Positions 17,349 through 24,270 of a stretch of DNA of 42,598 nucleotides are shown piece after piece. The notes under the pieces were generated by a model, which was not told the DNA's origin, ran no database searches, and was given only the letters and a program-made list of their open reading frames with translations. The stretch is from positions 1-42,598 of the forward strand of contig JAEYTY010000129.1 in assembly GCA_023433775.1 (NCBI GenBank), read 5' to 3'. The translations under genes and the position numbers were made by a program. Source of the stretch: Pseudomonadota bacterium (GTDB lineage: Bacteria > Pseudomonadota > Alphaproteobacteria > Rhizobiales > Devosiaceae). Position 1 is the first letter of the stretch, and each line of letters starts with the position of its first letter.

Positions 17349-18287
17349 ATGCGCGATCCTTACACCGTGCTTGGGGTGTCCCGGTCCGCAAGCGAGAAGG
17401 ACATCAAGTCCGCCTATCGCAAGCTGGCCAAGAAGTATCACCCCGATCAGAACCCGGACGATTCTTCGGCACACGCCAAATTCGCCGAGGCGACCAACGC
17501 CTATGACCTGCTCAACAACGCCGAAAAGCGGGGTCAGTATGACCGTGGCGAAATCGACGCCGACGGCAATCCCCGCTTTGCCGGTTTTGGCGCCGGCGGC
17601 GGCGCCAATCGCGGCGCGCGTTCGGCTGGCGGCAATTTCTCTGCCGAGGACATTCTGAAAGAATTCATGAGCGGCTTCGGTGGCCAGCAGCGTGGCAGTG
17701 CCCGCGCCGCTCCCGGTGGCGCCCAATGGGACCCCTTTGCCGGCGCCGGCGGGCCGGGGGCAGGAGCCCGCATGGGCAAGGGCGAGGACGTGGTGGTTAC
17801 GGCCGCCGTCTCGCTTGAAGATGCGCACAAGGCCGCCTCCATTCCCGTGCGGATGCCCTCGGGCAAGGTGCTCTCGGTCAAGCTTCCGGAAAAGGTCGAG
17901 GAAGGTCAGCAGATCCGCCTCAAGGGTCAGGGTTCGCCCAGTCCCTATGGCGGCGAGCCGGGCGATGCTCTCGTGGCTGTCCGCTTCGAGAAATCACGCC
18001 AGTTCCGTCGCGACGGGTTGGATATCCGCACCGATGTGCCGGTCACGCTCTATGAGGCTGTGCTGGGCAGCAAGGTGCGCGTCCCGACGCTGGATGGCTC
18101 GGTCGAACTCAACCTGCCGCCCGGCGTCGACACCGGCAAGGCCCTGCGTCTCAAGGGTAAGGGCCTTTATGGCGATGGGGACCTGTACGTGAATATCCGG
18201 GTGATCCTGCCGCCCGGCGGCGACCCGGATCTCGAGGCGCTGGCCCGCTTCATGCGCGACCAGAAGCCCTATTCCGTAAGGGATTGA
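17349..18287 (+). CDS. DnaJ/CbpA-like J-domain co-chaperone
   Basis: A 312-residue Hsp40 protein. The J-domain is at 1-66 with HPD at 31-33, which stimulates DnaK. A Gly-rich linker covers about 75-145, and two DnaJ C-terminal substrate-binding domains follow (ITVTAAVSLEDAHK-like, VPVTLYEAVLGSKVRVPT). The zinc-finger of true DnaJ is absent, so it is of the CbpA/DjlB type. The ATG at 17349 begins MRDPYTVLGV, as usual; the in-frame TTG 9 bp upstream is not needed. It is followed by a strong hairpin terminator. Confidence 0.92.
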   Translation: MRDPYTVLGVSRSASEKDIKSAYRKLAKKYHPDQNPDDSSAHAKFAEATNAYDLLNNAEKRGQYDRGEIDADGNPRFAGFGAGGGANRGARSAGGNFSAEDILKEFMSGFGGQQRGSARAAPGGAQWDPFAGAGGPGAGARMGKGEDVVVTAAVSLEDAHKAASIPVRMPSGKVLSVKLPEKVEEGQQIRLKGQGSPSPYGGEPGDALVAVRFEKSRQFRRDGLDIRTDVPVTLYEAVLGSKVRVPTLDGSVELNLPPGVDTGKALRLKGKGLYGDGDLYVNIRVILPPGGDPDLEALARFMRDQKPYSVRD

Positions 18288-18295
18288 TCTTTAAG

Positions 18296-18322
18296 GGGAC
18301 GGCTCTGCCGTCCCTGGCTTTT
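18296..18322. terminator. Intrinsic terminator between convergent genes
   Basis: GGGACGGC (18296-18303) and GCCGTCCC (18307-18314) form a perfect 8-bp GC-rich stem with a TCT loop, followed by TGGCTTTT on the plus strand. It terminates the J-domain gene, and being palindromic may also act on the converging carbonic anhydrase gene. Confidence 0.75.
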
Positions 18323-18326
18323 CGTC

Positions 18327-19034
18327 TCAGACTTCGCTGATCCGGCCCGTGGCAATGTCATAGACAGCGCCCACGACCAAGACCTGGCCCGATGCGACAG
18401 CCGGTCCGATGATCGGGCCCGCCAGGTTGAGCGCGCCAACGCCGCGCCGGACATTTCCGGCTATGGCCGTGCGGAGCAGATCGTCGCCCGGCGCTGCCAG
18501 CGCGTCTTCGGCGGCCGGCAGGATGGGCGCCAGCATTCCCGGCAAATGCCCCGGCAGTTCAATCTTGTCGCGCACCACCTTGATCGCCGCATCCACCGCG
18601 CCGCAATTGCTGTGGCCCAGCACGACGATAAGCCGTGTGCCGAGGAAGTTGATCGCATATTCGAGGCTGGCCAGCCCGTCGGTCTCGACAAAATTGCCCG
18701 CGACGCGCACGACGAACAGATCGCCCGGTCCCTGATCGAAAGTCAGCTCCGGCGCAACGCGGGAATCGGCACAACTGAGGATGGCGGCAAATGGCCTTTG
18801 CGTCAGCGCCCGGTCGACGCGTCCCGCTGCATAGTCGGCGGGCAGGGGCGCACCATTGATATAGCGCTCATTGCCCTCGACGAGTCTTTGCCAGGCATCG
18901 GCTGGCGAAATGCCATTGTCATTCTCGGCAAAAGCCTCAAATGGCATTGCAGCTGCAAAGGTCGCGCCCAGCCCTGTCGCCAGCACTTGTCGCCGCGTGA
19001 GCCCACCGGGCTTGGCGTCGCATCCTTCACACAT
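18327..19034 (-). CDS. Beta-class carbonic anhydrase with Tat-type signal
   Basis: Zinc enzyme for CO2/bicarbonate interconversion. Ligand motifs are SCADSRV (Cys, Asp-Arg dyad) and GHSNCGA (His, Cys), as in beta-class enzymes. The N-terminus has TRRQVLATGLG and a hydrophobic stretch ending in FEAFA, a twin-arginine signal peptide, so it is likely folded in the cytoplasm and exported to the periplasm. I chose ATG 19034 (235 residues, beginning MCEGCDAKPG); ATG 19067 would add eleven residues with no clear ribosome-binding site. Convergent with the J-domain gene. Confidence 0.88.
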   Translation of the reverse strand: MCEGCDAKPGGLTRRQVLATGLGATFAAAMPFEAFAENDNGISPADAWQRLVEGNERYINGAPLPADYAAGRVDRALTQRPFAAILSCADSRVAPELTFDQGPGDLFVVRVAGNFVETDGLASLEYAINFLGTRLIVVLGHSNCGAVDAAIKVVRDKIELPGHLPGMLAPILPAAEDALAAPGDDLLRTAIAGNVRRGVGALNLAGPIIGPAVASGQVLVVGAVYDIATGRISEV

Positions 19035-19116
19035 GTCGTTCCCCAACCACCCCAAAGAGACTGACATGTTACTCAGTAAAGCGTTTCGATTTCCTAACCT
19101 GCTGGTAAGAAAAGAT

Positions 19117-20055
19117 TTAGCCCCGTGGCGCCGCTGCGCGCTTCAACCGGTCATTGATCGCTTCGCCCAGTCCGGTTTCGGGAACAGGCGCCACTGCGAT
19201 CATGTCCGCGCCCGTGGCATCAAGCTCGTGCAGCATCGAAAACAGGTTGCGCGCCGCCTCGCGCAGATCGCCGCTCGCTGAAAGATTACGCGTCACTCCG
19301 GCAAAACTTCCGCCCGGCCCAAACCCCAGATACGCCTCGCCTTCCACAGGCACGGCATCAAGCCGCATATGCGCCCGCGGCGCATAGTGACTCAGCAACA
19401 TGCCCGGCGCCGCAATCGCTGCATCTTCCGCCGCCAGCTCGACCACCACGCCGCGCGCCGCCTCGATCTCATCCCGCGGCAATGCCCCGGCCCGCAATTG
19501 CACCAGCCGCTCGCCTTCCACCGCGATAATGGTCGACTCCACCCCGGCCATGCATGGTCCGCCATCCAGCACCGGCACTTTGCCGCCAAAGCCACGCCAC
19601 ACCTGCTGCGCCGTCGTGGGCGACAGCTTGCCCGATGGATTGGCCGAAGGCGCCGCCAATGGCCGCCCCACAGCCCGCAACAATGCCCGCGCCAGGTCGT
19701 GGTCGGGCACGCGGAGCGCCACGCTATCCAGCCCCGCTGTCGCCACATCGGCCAGCCCATTGCCCACCCGCGCCGGCAGCACCAGGCTCAGCGGCCCCGG
19801 CCAGAATTTTTCGGCCAGCCGCCGCGCCAGAGGCGTGAACTCTGCCAACGTTTCGGCCATGGCCAGATCGGCGCAATGAATGATCAGCGGATTGAAGCGC
19901 GGTCGCCCCTTGGTTTCATAGATCGACAGCACCGCATCGGCGTTCGTCGCGTCCGCGCCCAACCCATAAACCGTCTCTGTCGGAAAGGCGCAAAGCCGCC
20001 CTCCGCTGAGCAGGTCGGCGGCCTCTTCGATGCTGATTTCGGGCATTGGCTCCAT
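19117..20055 (-). CDS. tsaC: L-threonylcarbamoyladenylate synthase (Sua5-type)
   Basis: Makes threonylcarbamoyl-AMP for the universal tRNA t6A modification. A 312-residue protein. The N-terminal YrdC domain has GGRLCAFPTETVYGLGADA, KGRPRFNPLI and PSANPSGKLSPTT. A C-terminal Sua5 domain begins around GMLLSHYAPRAHM, making it longer than the single-domain E. coli TsaC (~190). The start is ATG 20055 (MEPMPEIS), with 20046 as an alternative; the longer frame to 20181 crosses the divergent gene's start. Divergent from the deacetylase-like gene with a 66-bp gap. Confidence 0.93.
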   Translation of the reverse strand: MEPMPEISIEEAADLLSGGRLCAFPTETVYGLGADATNADAVLSIYETKGRPRFNPLIIHCADLAMAETLAEFTPLARRLAEKFWPGPLSLVLPARVGNGLADVATAGLDSVALRVPDHDLARALLRAVGRPLAAPSANPSGKLSPTTAQQVWRGFGGKVPVLDGGPCMAGVESTIIAVEGERLVQLRAGALPRDEIEAARGVVVELAAEDAAIAAPGMLLSHYAPRAHMRLDAVPVEGEAYLGFGPGGSFAGVTRNLSASGDLREAARNLFSMLHELDATGADMIAVAPVPETGLGEAINDRLKRAAAPRG

Positions 20056-20121
20056 CTGCGCTGTTTGACAACAGCGCCACGGCGCGTCAAGACGGATGCG
20101 GATAGACCCGGAAGGCCACAA

Positions 20122-21069
20122 GTGACCACGCTGCTCGTCAGCCAGCCCGACTATGCCGATCACCAGACCCCTCAGGGCCATCCCGAGCGGGCCGAGCGTA
20201 TCCTTGCCGTCGAGGAGGCGCTCTCAGCGCCGCGCTTTGCGTCCCTCTTGCGGCGCAATGCCCCTTCGGCCGATCTCACCCTGGCCGAACTCGTTCATGA
20301 TGATCGCTATCTGGCCCATCTGCGCGCCGCGCGCCCGGCCGAAGGCATCGGCCAGCTCGATGGCGATACCTTCATTTCCGGGCACTCGCTGGACGCGATT
20401 TCCACCGGTCTCGGCGGCGCATTGGCCGCGCTCGACGCCGTGATCATGGGCGAAGCCACCAATGCCTTCTGCGCCATTCGCCCGCCCGGCCACCACGCCG
20501 AAATCGTAACGCCCATGGGCTTCTGCCTCATCAATACCATTGCCATCACCGCCCGCGAGGCCCAGCGCAAATATGGCGCCGAGCGCATCGCCATCGTCGA
20601 TTTCGACGTGCATCACGGCAATGGCACGCAGGACATTTTCAAGGACGATCCTTCCGTCTTTTATGCCTCGAGCCACCAGATGCCGCTTTATCCCGGCACG
20701 GGCGCACCCAGCGAAACCGGCGTCGGCAATATCATCAATGCCGCACTCGACCCGCAGACCGATGGCGCCGCCATGCGCGAGGCCTATCTCGACCGCATCC
20801 TGCCCGCGCTCGATAATTTTGCGCCCGATCTGCTGCTGATTTCCGCCGGTTTCGATGCCCATGCGCGCGATCCGCTGGCCCAGCTCAATTGGACCGACGA
20901 GGACTTCGGCTGGGTCACGGGAAAGTTGATGGATGTGGCAGAGCGCCGCTGCGCCAATCGCATTGTGTCCCTGCTCGAAGGTGGCTATGACCTCAGGGGC
21001 CTCGCCGGTGGAGCGAGCCACCATGTGGCCATGCTCCTCAGCGGACACACCGGAAATCTGAACGAATAG
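20122..21069 (+). CDS. Histone-deacetylase/acetoin-utilisation-family deacetylase
   Basis: Zinc-dependent amidohydrolase of 315 residues. Visible motifs are GHPERAERI near the N-terminus, RPPGHHAE (tandem catalytic histidines), IVDFDVHHGNGTQDIF (zinc ligands Asp and His) and ISAGFDAHARDPL. Substrates of bacterial members include acetylpolyamines, acetoin-related or protein acetyl-lysine; the specific one here is unknown. The start is GTG 20122, with GGAAGG 6 nt upstream; the frame stays open far upstream because of high GC, but that part is antisense to tsaC. Followed 9 bp later by xseB. Confidence 0.9.
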   Translation: MTTLLVSQPDYADHQTPQGHPERAERILAVEEALSAPRFASLLRRNAPSADLTLAELVHDDRYLAHLRAARPAEGIGQLDGDTFISGHSLDAISTGLGGALAALDAVIMGEATNAFCAIRPPGHHAEIVTPMGFCLINTIAITAREAQRKYGAERIAIVDFDVHHGNGTQDIFKDDPSVFYASSHQMPLYPGTGAPSETGVGNIINAALDPQTDGAAMREAYLDRILPALDNFAPDLLLISAGFDAHARDPLAQLNWTDEDFGWVTGKLMDVAERRCANRIVSLLEGGYDLRGLAGGASHHVAMLLSGHTGNLNE

Positions 21070-21078
21070 GACCGCGCC

Positions 21079-21330
21079 ATGGCCGACACCGCGCATGACG
21101 ATGTGAAAACGCTGAGCTTTGAAGCCGCCCTCGAGCAGCTCGAGCAAATCGTCGCCAAACTCGAAAGCGGCAAGGCGCCCCTGGCCGAGTCCATCGCCAT
21201 CTATGAGCGCGGCGAAGCCCTCAAGGCCCATTGCGAAACCCTGCTCAAGACGGCAGAGGCCCGCATCGAAAAGATCACGCTGAGCCGCGAAGGCAAGGCT
21301 ATCGGCACCGAGCCTCTCGACGCCAACTGA
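21079..21330 (+). CDS. xseB: Exodeoxyribonuclease VII small subunit
   Basis: An 83-residue, mostly alpha-helical subunit that pairs with XseA to degrade single-stranded DNA. The conserved core is SFEAALEQLEQIVAKLESG followed by APLAESIAIYERGEALKAHC. Length is normal for the family (about 80). It lies between the deacetylase-like gene and the SCO-type gene in a tight plus-strand run (gaps of 9 and 13 bp). Confidence 0.95.
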   Translation: MADTAHDDVKTLSFEAALEQLEQIVAKLESGKAPLAESIAIYERGEALKAHCETLLKTAEARIEKITLSREGKAIGTEPLDAN

Positions 21331-21343
21331 GCCGGACCGCACC

Positions 21344-21943
21344 ATGACGACCAGCAAAACCCTGCGCAATTTCCGCATTGTGCTTTGGACACTGGTGGTG
21401 ATCGCCGCCGTCGGCGCCACCGCCCTCTACGTCTTCCGCCCTCCCCAGCGGCCACTGGGCGTCACCGGCCAGGAATTTGCCCTGGCCTCCACCAAGGGCG
21501 GCAGCTTCACGCAGAACGATCTGCGCGGCACCCCGAGCCTCGTCTTTTTCGGCTACACTTTCTGTCCGGATGTGTGCCCTACAACCCTGGCCGAAACCAC
21601 GGCCTGGCGGCAGCAGCTTGGCCTCACGCCCGAAGAACTGCGCATCATCTTCGTCACAGTCGATCCCGAGCGCGACACGCTCGACATGGTCAAATCCTAT
21701 GTCGAAGGCTTTGATTCCTCGGTCATTGGTCTTGTGGGCGATGACGCCGCGACCGAAGCTGCCAAGGCATCGTTCGGCGTCTTCTCGAAAAAGTCGGGCG
21801 AGGTCGATACGCCCTATTACCTCGTCGATCACACCGCGCTCACCTTCCTCATCCGCGCCGATGGCACCTTCCAGGGCACCATCGCCTATGAGGAAGCCAG
21901 CGACACGGCGCTGGCCAAGATCGAACGCCTGGTCCAGGGTTGA
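21344..21943 (+). CDS. SCO1/SenC/PrrC-family protein
   Basis: Membrane-anchored thioredoxin-like protein for copper delivery to cytochrome c oxidase or thiol redox control. A 199-residue chain with one N-terminal transmembrane segment (about 12-32). The copper site is the CxxxC in TFCPDVCPT (C74, C78), with the third ligand His163 in VDHTALTF. The C-terminal domain therefore faces the periplasm. Its stop overlaps the TTG start of tlyA (TTGA). No oxidase genes are in the window. Confidence 0.93.
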   Translation: MTTSKTLRNFRIVLWTLVVIAAVGATALYVFRPPQRPLGVTGQEFALASTKGGSFTQNDLRGTPSLVFFGYTFCPDVCPTTLAETTAWRQQLGLTPEELRIIFVTVDPERDTLDMVKSYVEGFDSSVIGLVGDDAATEAAKASFGVFSKKSGEVDTPYYLVDHTALTFLIRADGTFQGTIAYEEASDTALAKIERLVQG

Positions 21944-22674
21944 GCGAGCGTATCCGGCTCGATCTGGCTATCGAGCAGCGCGGTCTGCTCCCCAGCCGGG
22001 CCCGGGCGCGCGACGCCATCCTGCGCGGCACCGTCAGCGTCAATGGCGCGCCCGCCCGCAAGCCCAACCAGATGGTCGGCGCCGACGATATCGTAACGCT
22101 CGATGACCCCGCCGCCGCCTATGTTTCGCGCGCCGCACTCAAACTCATCGCCGGCCTTGACTCCGCCGCCATCGATCCTGCCGGCAAAACCTGTCTCGAC
22201 GTCGGCTCATGCACCGGCGGCTTCACCCAGGTGCTGCTGGCGCGCGGCGCCACCCATGTCTTCGCCGTCGACGTTGGCCACGATCAATTGCACGAAACCC
22301 TCCGCGCCGATCCCCGCGTCACCAGTCTGGAAGGCACCAATGCCCGCGACCTTGATCATGCGCTGATCTCGTCGCCCATCGATCTCGTGGTTTCCGATGT
22401 CAGCTTCGTCTCGCTGACCAAGGTGCTCGCCGCCCCGCTGGCCCTCTGCGCGCCAATAGCCGAAGCCGTCCTGCTCTTCAAGCCGCAATTTGAAGTAGGC
22501 CGCGATCACGTGGGCAAAGGCGGCATCGTCACCGACAGCGCCGCAATCGAAAAATCCCAGGCCGAAATCATCGCCTTTGTCGAAGCGCAGGGCTTCCGCC
22601 ACCGCCTCTCCATTGCCTCACCCATCACGGGCGGCGACGGCAATCAGGAAATTGTGCTGGTCTTTTCGCGCTAG
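21940..22674 (+). CDS. tlyA: TlyA-family rRNA 2'-O-methyltransferase
   Basis: A 244-residue protein with an N-terminal S4 RNA-binding domain (1-65: RLDLAIEQRGLLPSRARARD) and a C-terminal FtsJ-like methyltransferase domain. The SAM motif is CLDVGSCTGGFTQVLLARGA, where the usual DVGASTGG is slightly altered. Homologues methylate 16S and 23S rRNA riboses. The TTG start at 21940 overlaps the SCO gene stop, so expression depends on coupling; no better start exists before the S4 domain. The TAG stop is the first base pair-rich edge of the inverted-repeat element that follows. Confidence 0.87.
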   Translation: MSERIRLDLAIEQRGLLPSRARARDAILRGTVSVNGAPARKPNQMVGADDIVTLDDPAAAYVSRAALKLIAGLDSAAIDPAGKTCLDVGSCTGGFTQVLLARGATHVFAVDVGHDQLHETLRADPRVTSLEGTNARDLDHALISSPIDLVVSDVSFVSLTKVLAAPLALCAPIAEAVLLFKPQFEVGRDHVGKGGIVTDSAAIEKSQAEIIAFVEAQGFRHRLSIASPITGGDGNQEIVLVFSR

Positions 22675-22816
22675 GTTGTATCGCCATTCAGCTCAGGCAG
22701 TGCCGAAAATGTCGGTTTTCGAGAACCGGAGCGCAGCGTACGTTCGGGTACGTGAGCACCGGAAGCGCAGAAAACTGGCATTTGCAGGCCGGCATCAGGT
22801 GAATGGCGACACAACC
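22674..22816. repeat. 143-bp nested inverted-repeat element between convergent genes
   Basis: Outer arms GGTTGTATCGCCATTCA (22674-22690) and TGAATGGCGACACAACC (22800-22816) are complementary over 17 bp with one mismatch. Inside lies a second long imperfect palindrome: AAATG..GTTTTC about 22708-22720 against GAAAAC..CATTT about 22770-22783, then CCGG..GC..CA, and a core CGTAC-N6-GTACG near 22736-22752. The element fills the whole gap between the stop codons of tlyA and the CAP-lipoprotein gene. It resembles rhizobial mosaic elements in size and layout; I cannot confirm the family. Could act as a bidirectional terminator. Confidence 0.7.
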
Positions 22817-23317
22817 TTAGCGCCAGGCGTCAAAACTCCCCCCGGCAATCATCGCCCAATAAAGCTTGCCGCTGCCGGTCCGCGCCACCGCGAGGCCAAA
22901 CTCGACAAACTTTGTGCTGAGCAGCGTATTGCGATGCCCTTGCGAGGCCAGCCAGCCTTCAATGGCCTCTGGCAGCGTCTTGTAGCCCTTGGCGAGGTTC
23001 TCGCCCACGGCACCGACATAGCCCGCTTCCGTCACCCGCTGGCGCAGGGTTACGCCCAGATCGTGGCTCATCGAATCCTTGCTCGCCATCAGCCGCGCCT
23101 GCGAACGCGAGGCCGCCTCCAATTGCGGGCTATAAGACCATGGCGGCGCGCCATTAGCCTTCCGCACGGCATTGATGGCCGCCATGATCTGCTCACGCGA
23201 CAGGTCTTCGGGGCGATTGGAAACCACCGCGGGCAGCGGCGGAATGGTCGCCGCACAGGCCGAGAGCAATGAGGCCGAGCCAAGGACGACAAAGGCGCGC
23301 CGGGACAAATTATTCAT
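22817..23317 (-). CDS. CAP/SCP-domain lipoprotein
   Basis: A 166-residue exported protein. The N-terminus has SRRAFVVLGSASLLSAC, a lipoprotein signal with the lipobox Cys at 21 (a Tat-like RR is also present). The rest is a CAP domain: AINAVRKANGAPPWSYSPQLE, SHDLGVTLRQRV, GENLAKGYK and the conserved GHRNTLLS. Bacterial CAP proteins of this type are envelope proteins of unknown biochemical function. The stop codon abuts the right arm of the inverted-repeat element. Next gene upstream on this strand is the kinase at 23336, 18 bp away. Confidence 0.88.
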   Translation of the reverse strand: MNNLSRRAFVVLGSASLLSACAATIPPLPAVVSNRPEDLSREQIMAAINAVRKANGAPPWSYSPQLEAASRSQARLMASKDSMSHDLGVTLRQRVTEAGYVGAVGENLAKGYKTLPEAIEGWLASQGHRNTLLSTKFVEFGLAVARTGSGKLYWAMIAGGSFDAWR

Positions 23318-23335
23318 CGATCAATTCCGGATCAC

Positions 23336-24187
23336 TCAGGCCTGGTCATAGGCGCTGAGCAGGTTTGGCAGGATGGCCAATTCGGCCGTTATGGGCGTTT
23401 GCGATGCAAGGTTCCAGCAAACCGACAGCCCGGCATGGGCGGCGGCAAAACCGAGCATTCGCTTGCGGTTGAACCCGAGCCGTTCGGAAAACACGTCGGC
23501 GAGCATCTTGATGCGGCGCGGGTCCGAGGCCAGCGTCAGTGCCCCGTGCGGATTGAGAAAGGCATTGGCGACCTCGTAATGCGGATCGCCGATTAGCCCC
23601 TTGGGGTCGATGGCCAGCCAGCCGCGATCCGATGACAGGATATTGTCATGGTGCAGGTCGCCATGCAGCGGCACCATGGCGCTTGGCTTGTCGAAAATCT
23701 TGAGCGCAATGCCCGCTGCCCGGGCATAAAGGTCCCGCGCCGTATGCGGCCAGGTCCTCGAATCGGTCTCGAACAGGGGGGCAAAGCGCTCGCGCAGCGG
23801 CTGCAGGTCCTCGGGCGGCGCCCCGCGAGGCCGGTGCAGATTGGCGACGACGCTGGAGAAAGCGATGCTCGCCTCTTCGTCCCGTCCCGCCTTTGACGGA
23901 ACCGACAATGCACCGCCGTCCAGCCATTCCATGAAAATGGTGTCGCCATGAATGTCGAAAATCGTTGCCGCGCCATCGCCGCCATACCATTGCAGCAACC
24001 GCGCGCCGCGGCCTTCCTCTTCGGCCACTACGGGCTTCAAAATCTTCAGGGCAGCAAAATTCCGCCCATTCTGCTCCACCCGAAAAATCCAGCTGCGCGG
24101 CGTTTCCGCCACCGGCGTGGATTTGGTCAGGGACCAGCGGATCATGGCGCGGCTGAGCGCGGTATCAACAGGGGACTGATTCATCAT
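23336..24187 (-). CDS. APH(6)-like aminoglycoside phosphotransferase family kinase
   Basis: A 283-residue small-molecule kinase with the catalytic-loop motif LHGDLHHDNIL and the metal-binding DPKG (IDPKGLIGDPHYEVAN). This arrangement matches the streptomycin 6-kinase/hydroxyurea-type family. It is a chromosomal gene in ordinary context with no mobile element, so a resistance role should not be assumed; many such proteins phosphorylate unknown metabolites. Start at ATG 24187 (MMNQ) or the next ATG at 24184. Eighteen bp separate its stop from the CAP-lipoprotein gene start. Confidence 0.85.
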   Translation of the reverse strand: MMNQSPVDTALSRAMIRWSLTKSTPVAETPRSWIFRVEQNGRNFAALKILKPVVAEEEGRGARLLQWYGGDGAATIFDIHGDTIFMEWLDGGALSVPSKAGRDEEASIAFSSVVANLHRPRGAPPEDLQPLRERFAPLFETDSRTWPHTARDLYARAAGIALKIFDKPSAMVPLHGDLHHDNILSSDRGWLAIDPKGLIGDPHYEVANAFLNPHGALTLASDPRRIKMLADVFSERLGFNRKRMLGFAAAHAGLSVCWNLASQTPITAELAILPNLLSAYDQA

Positions 24188-24205
24188 GCCCTATTAGAGC
24201 AGAAT

Positions 24206-24237
24206 CTTTCGTCCGATTCGACGGGGCGTGACGAAAG
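24206..24237. repeat. Short intergenic palindrome
   Basis: CTTTCGTC (24206-24213) and GACGAAAG (24230-24237) form an 8-bp perfect stem with a 16-nt loop, preceded by TTAGAGCAGAAT. The layout resembles small REP-like palindromes common in rhizobial intergenic DNA. It lies between the uxaC terminator and the kinase start, so it is in the leader of the kinase gene. Confidence 0.45.
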
Positions 24238-24240
24238 GTG

Positions 24241-24270
24241 ATGGAGATAAAGAAGGGGCTTTGGCCCCTA
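24241..24270 (-). terminator. Intrinsic terminator of uxaC
   Basis: AGGGGC (24254-24259) and GCCCCT (24264-24269) form a tight hairpin. On the minus strand it begins within the uxaC stop codon and is followed by the T-rich CTTCTTTATC. A typical compact terminator, moderate strength. Confidence 0.6.

Noticed and set aside
19369..20121. N-terminal extension of the deacetylase frame
   Set aside because: It is antisense to tsaC, Arg/Pro/Gln-rich, and GTG 20122 has a good ribosome-binding site and the normal family N-terminus.
20224..21420. Minus-strand frame opposite the deacetylase, xseB and SCO genes
   Set aside because: Spans three real genes on the other strand and has no ribosome-binding site or domain.
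23336..24187. Acquired streptomycin-resistance gene
   Set aside because: The APH(6)-like kinase sits in ordinary chromosomal context without mobile elements, so resistance is not supported.
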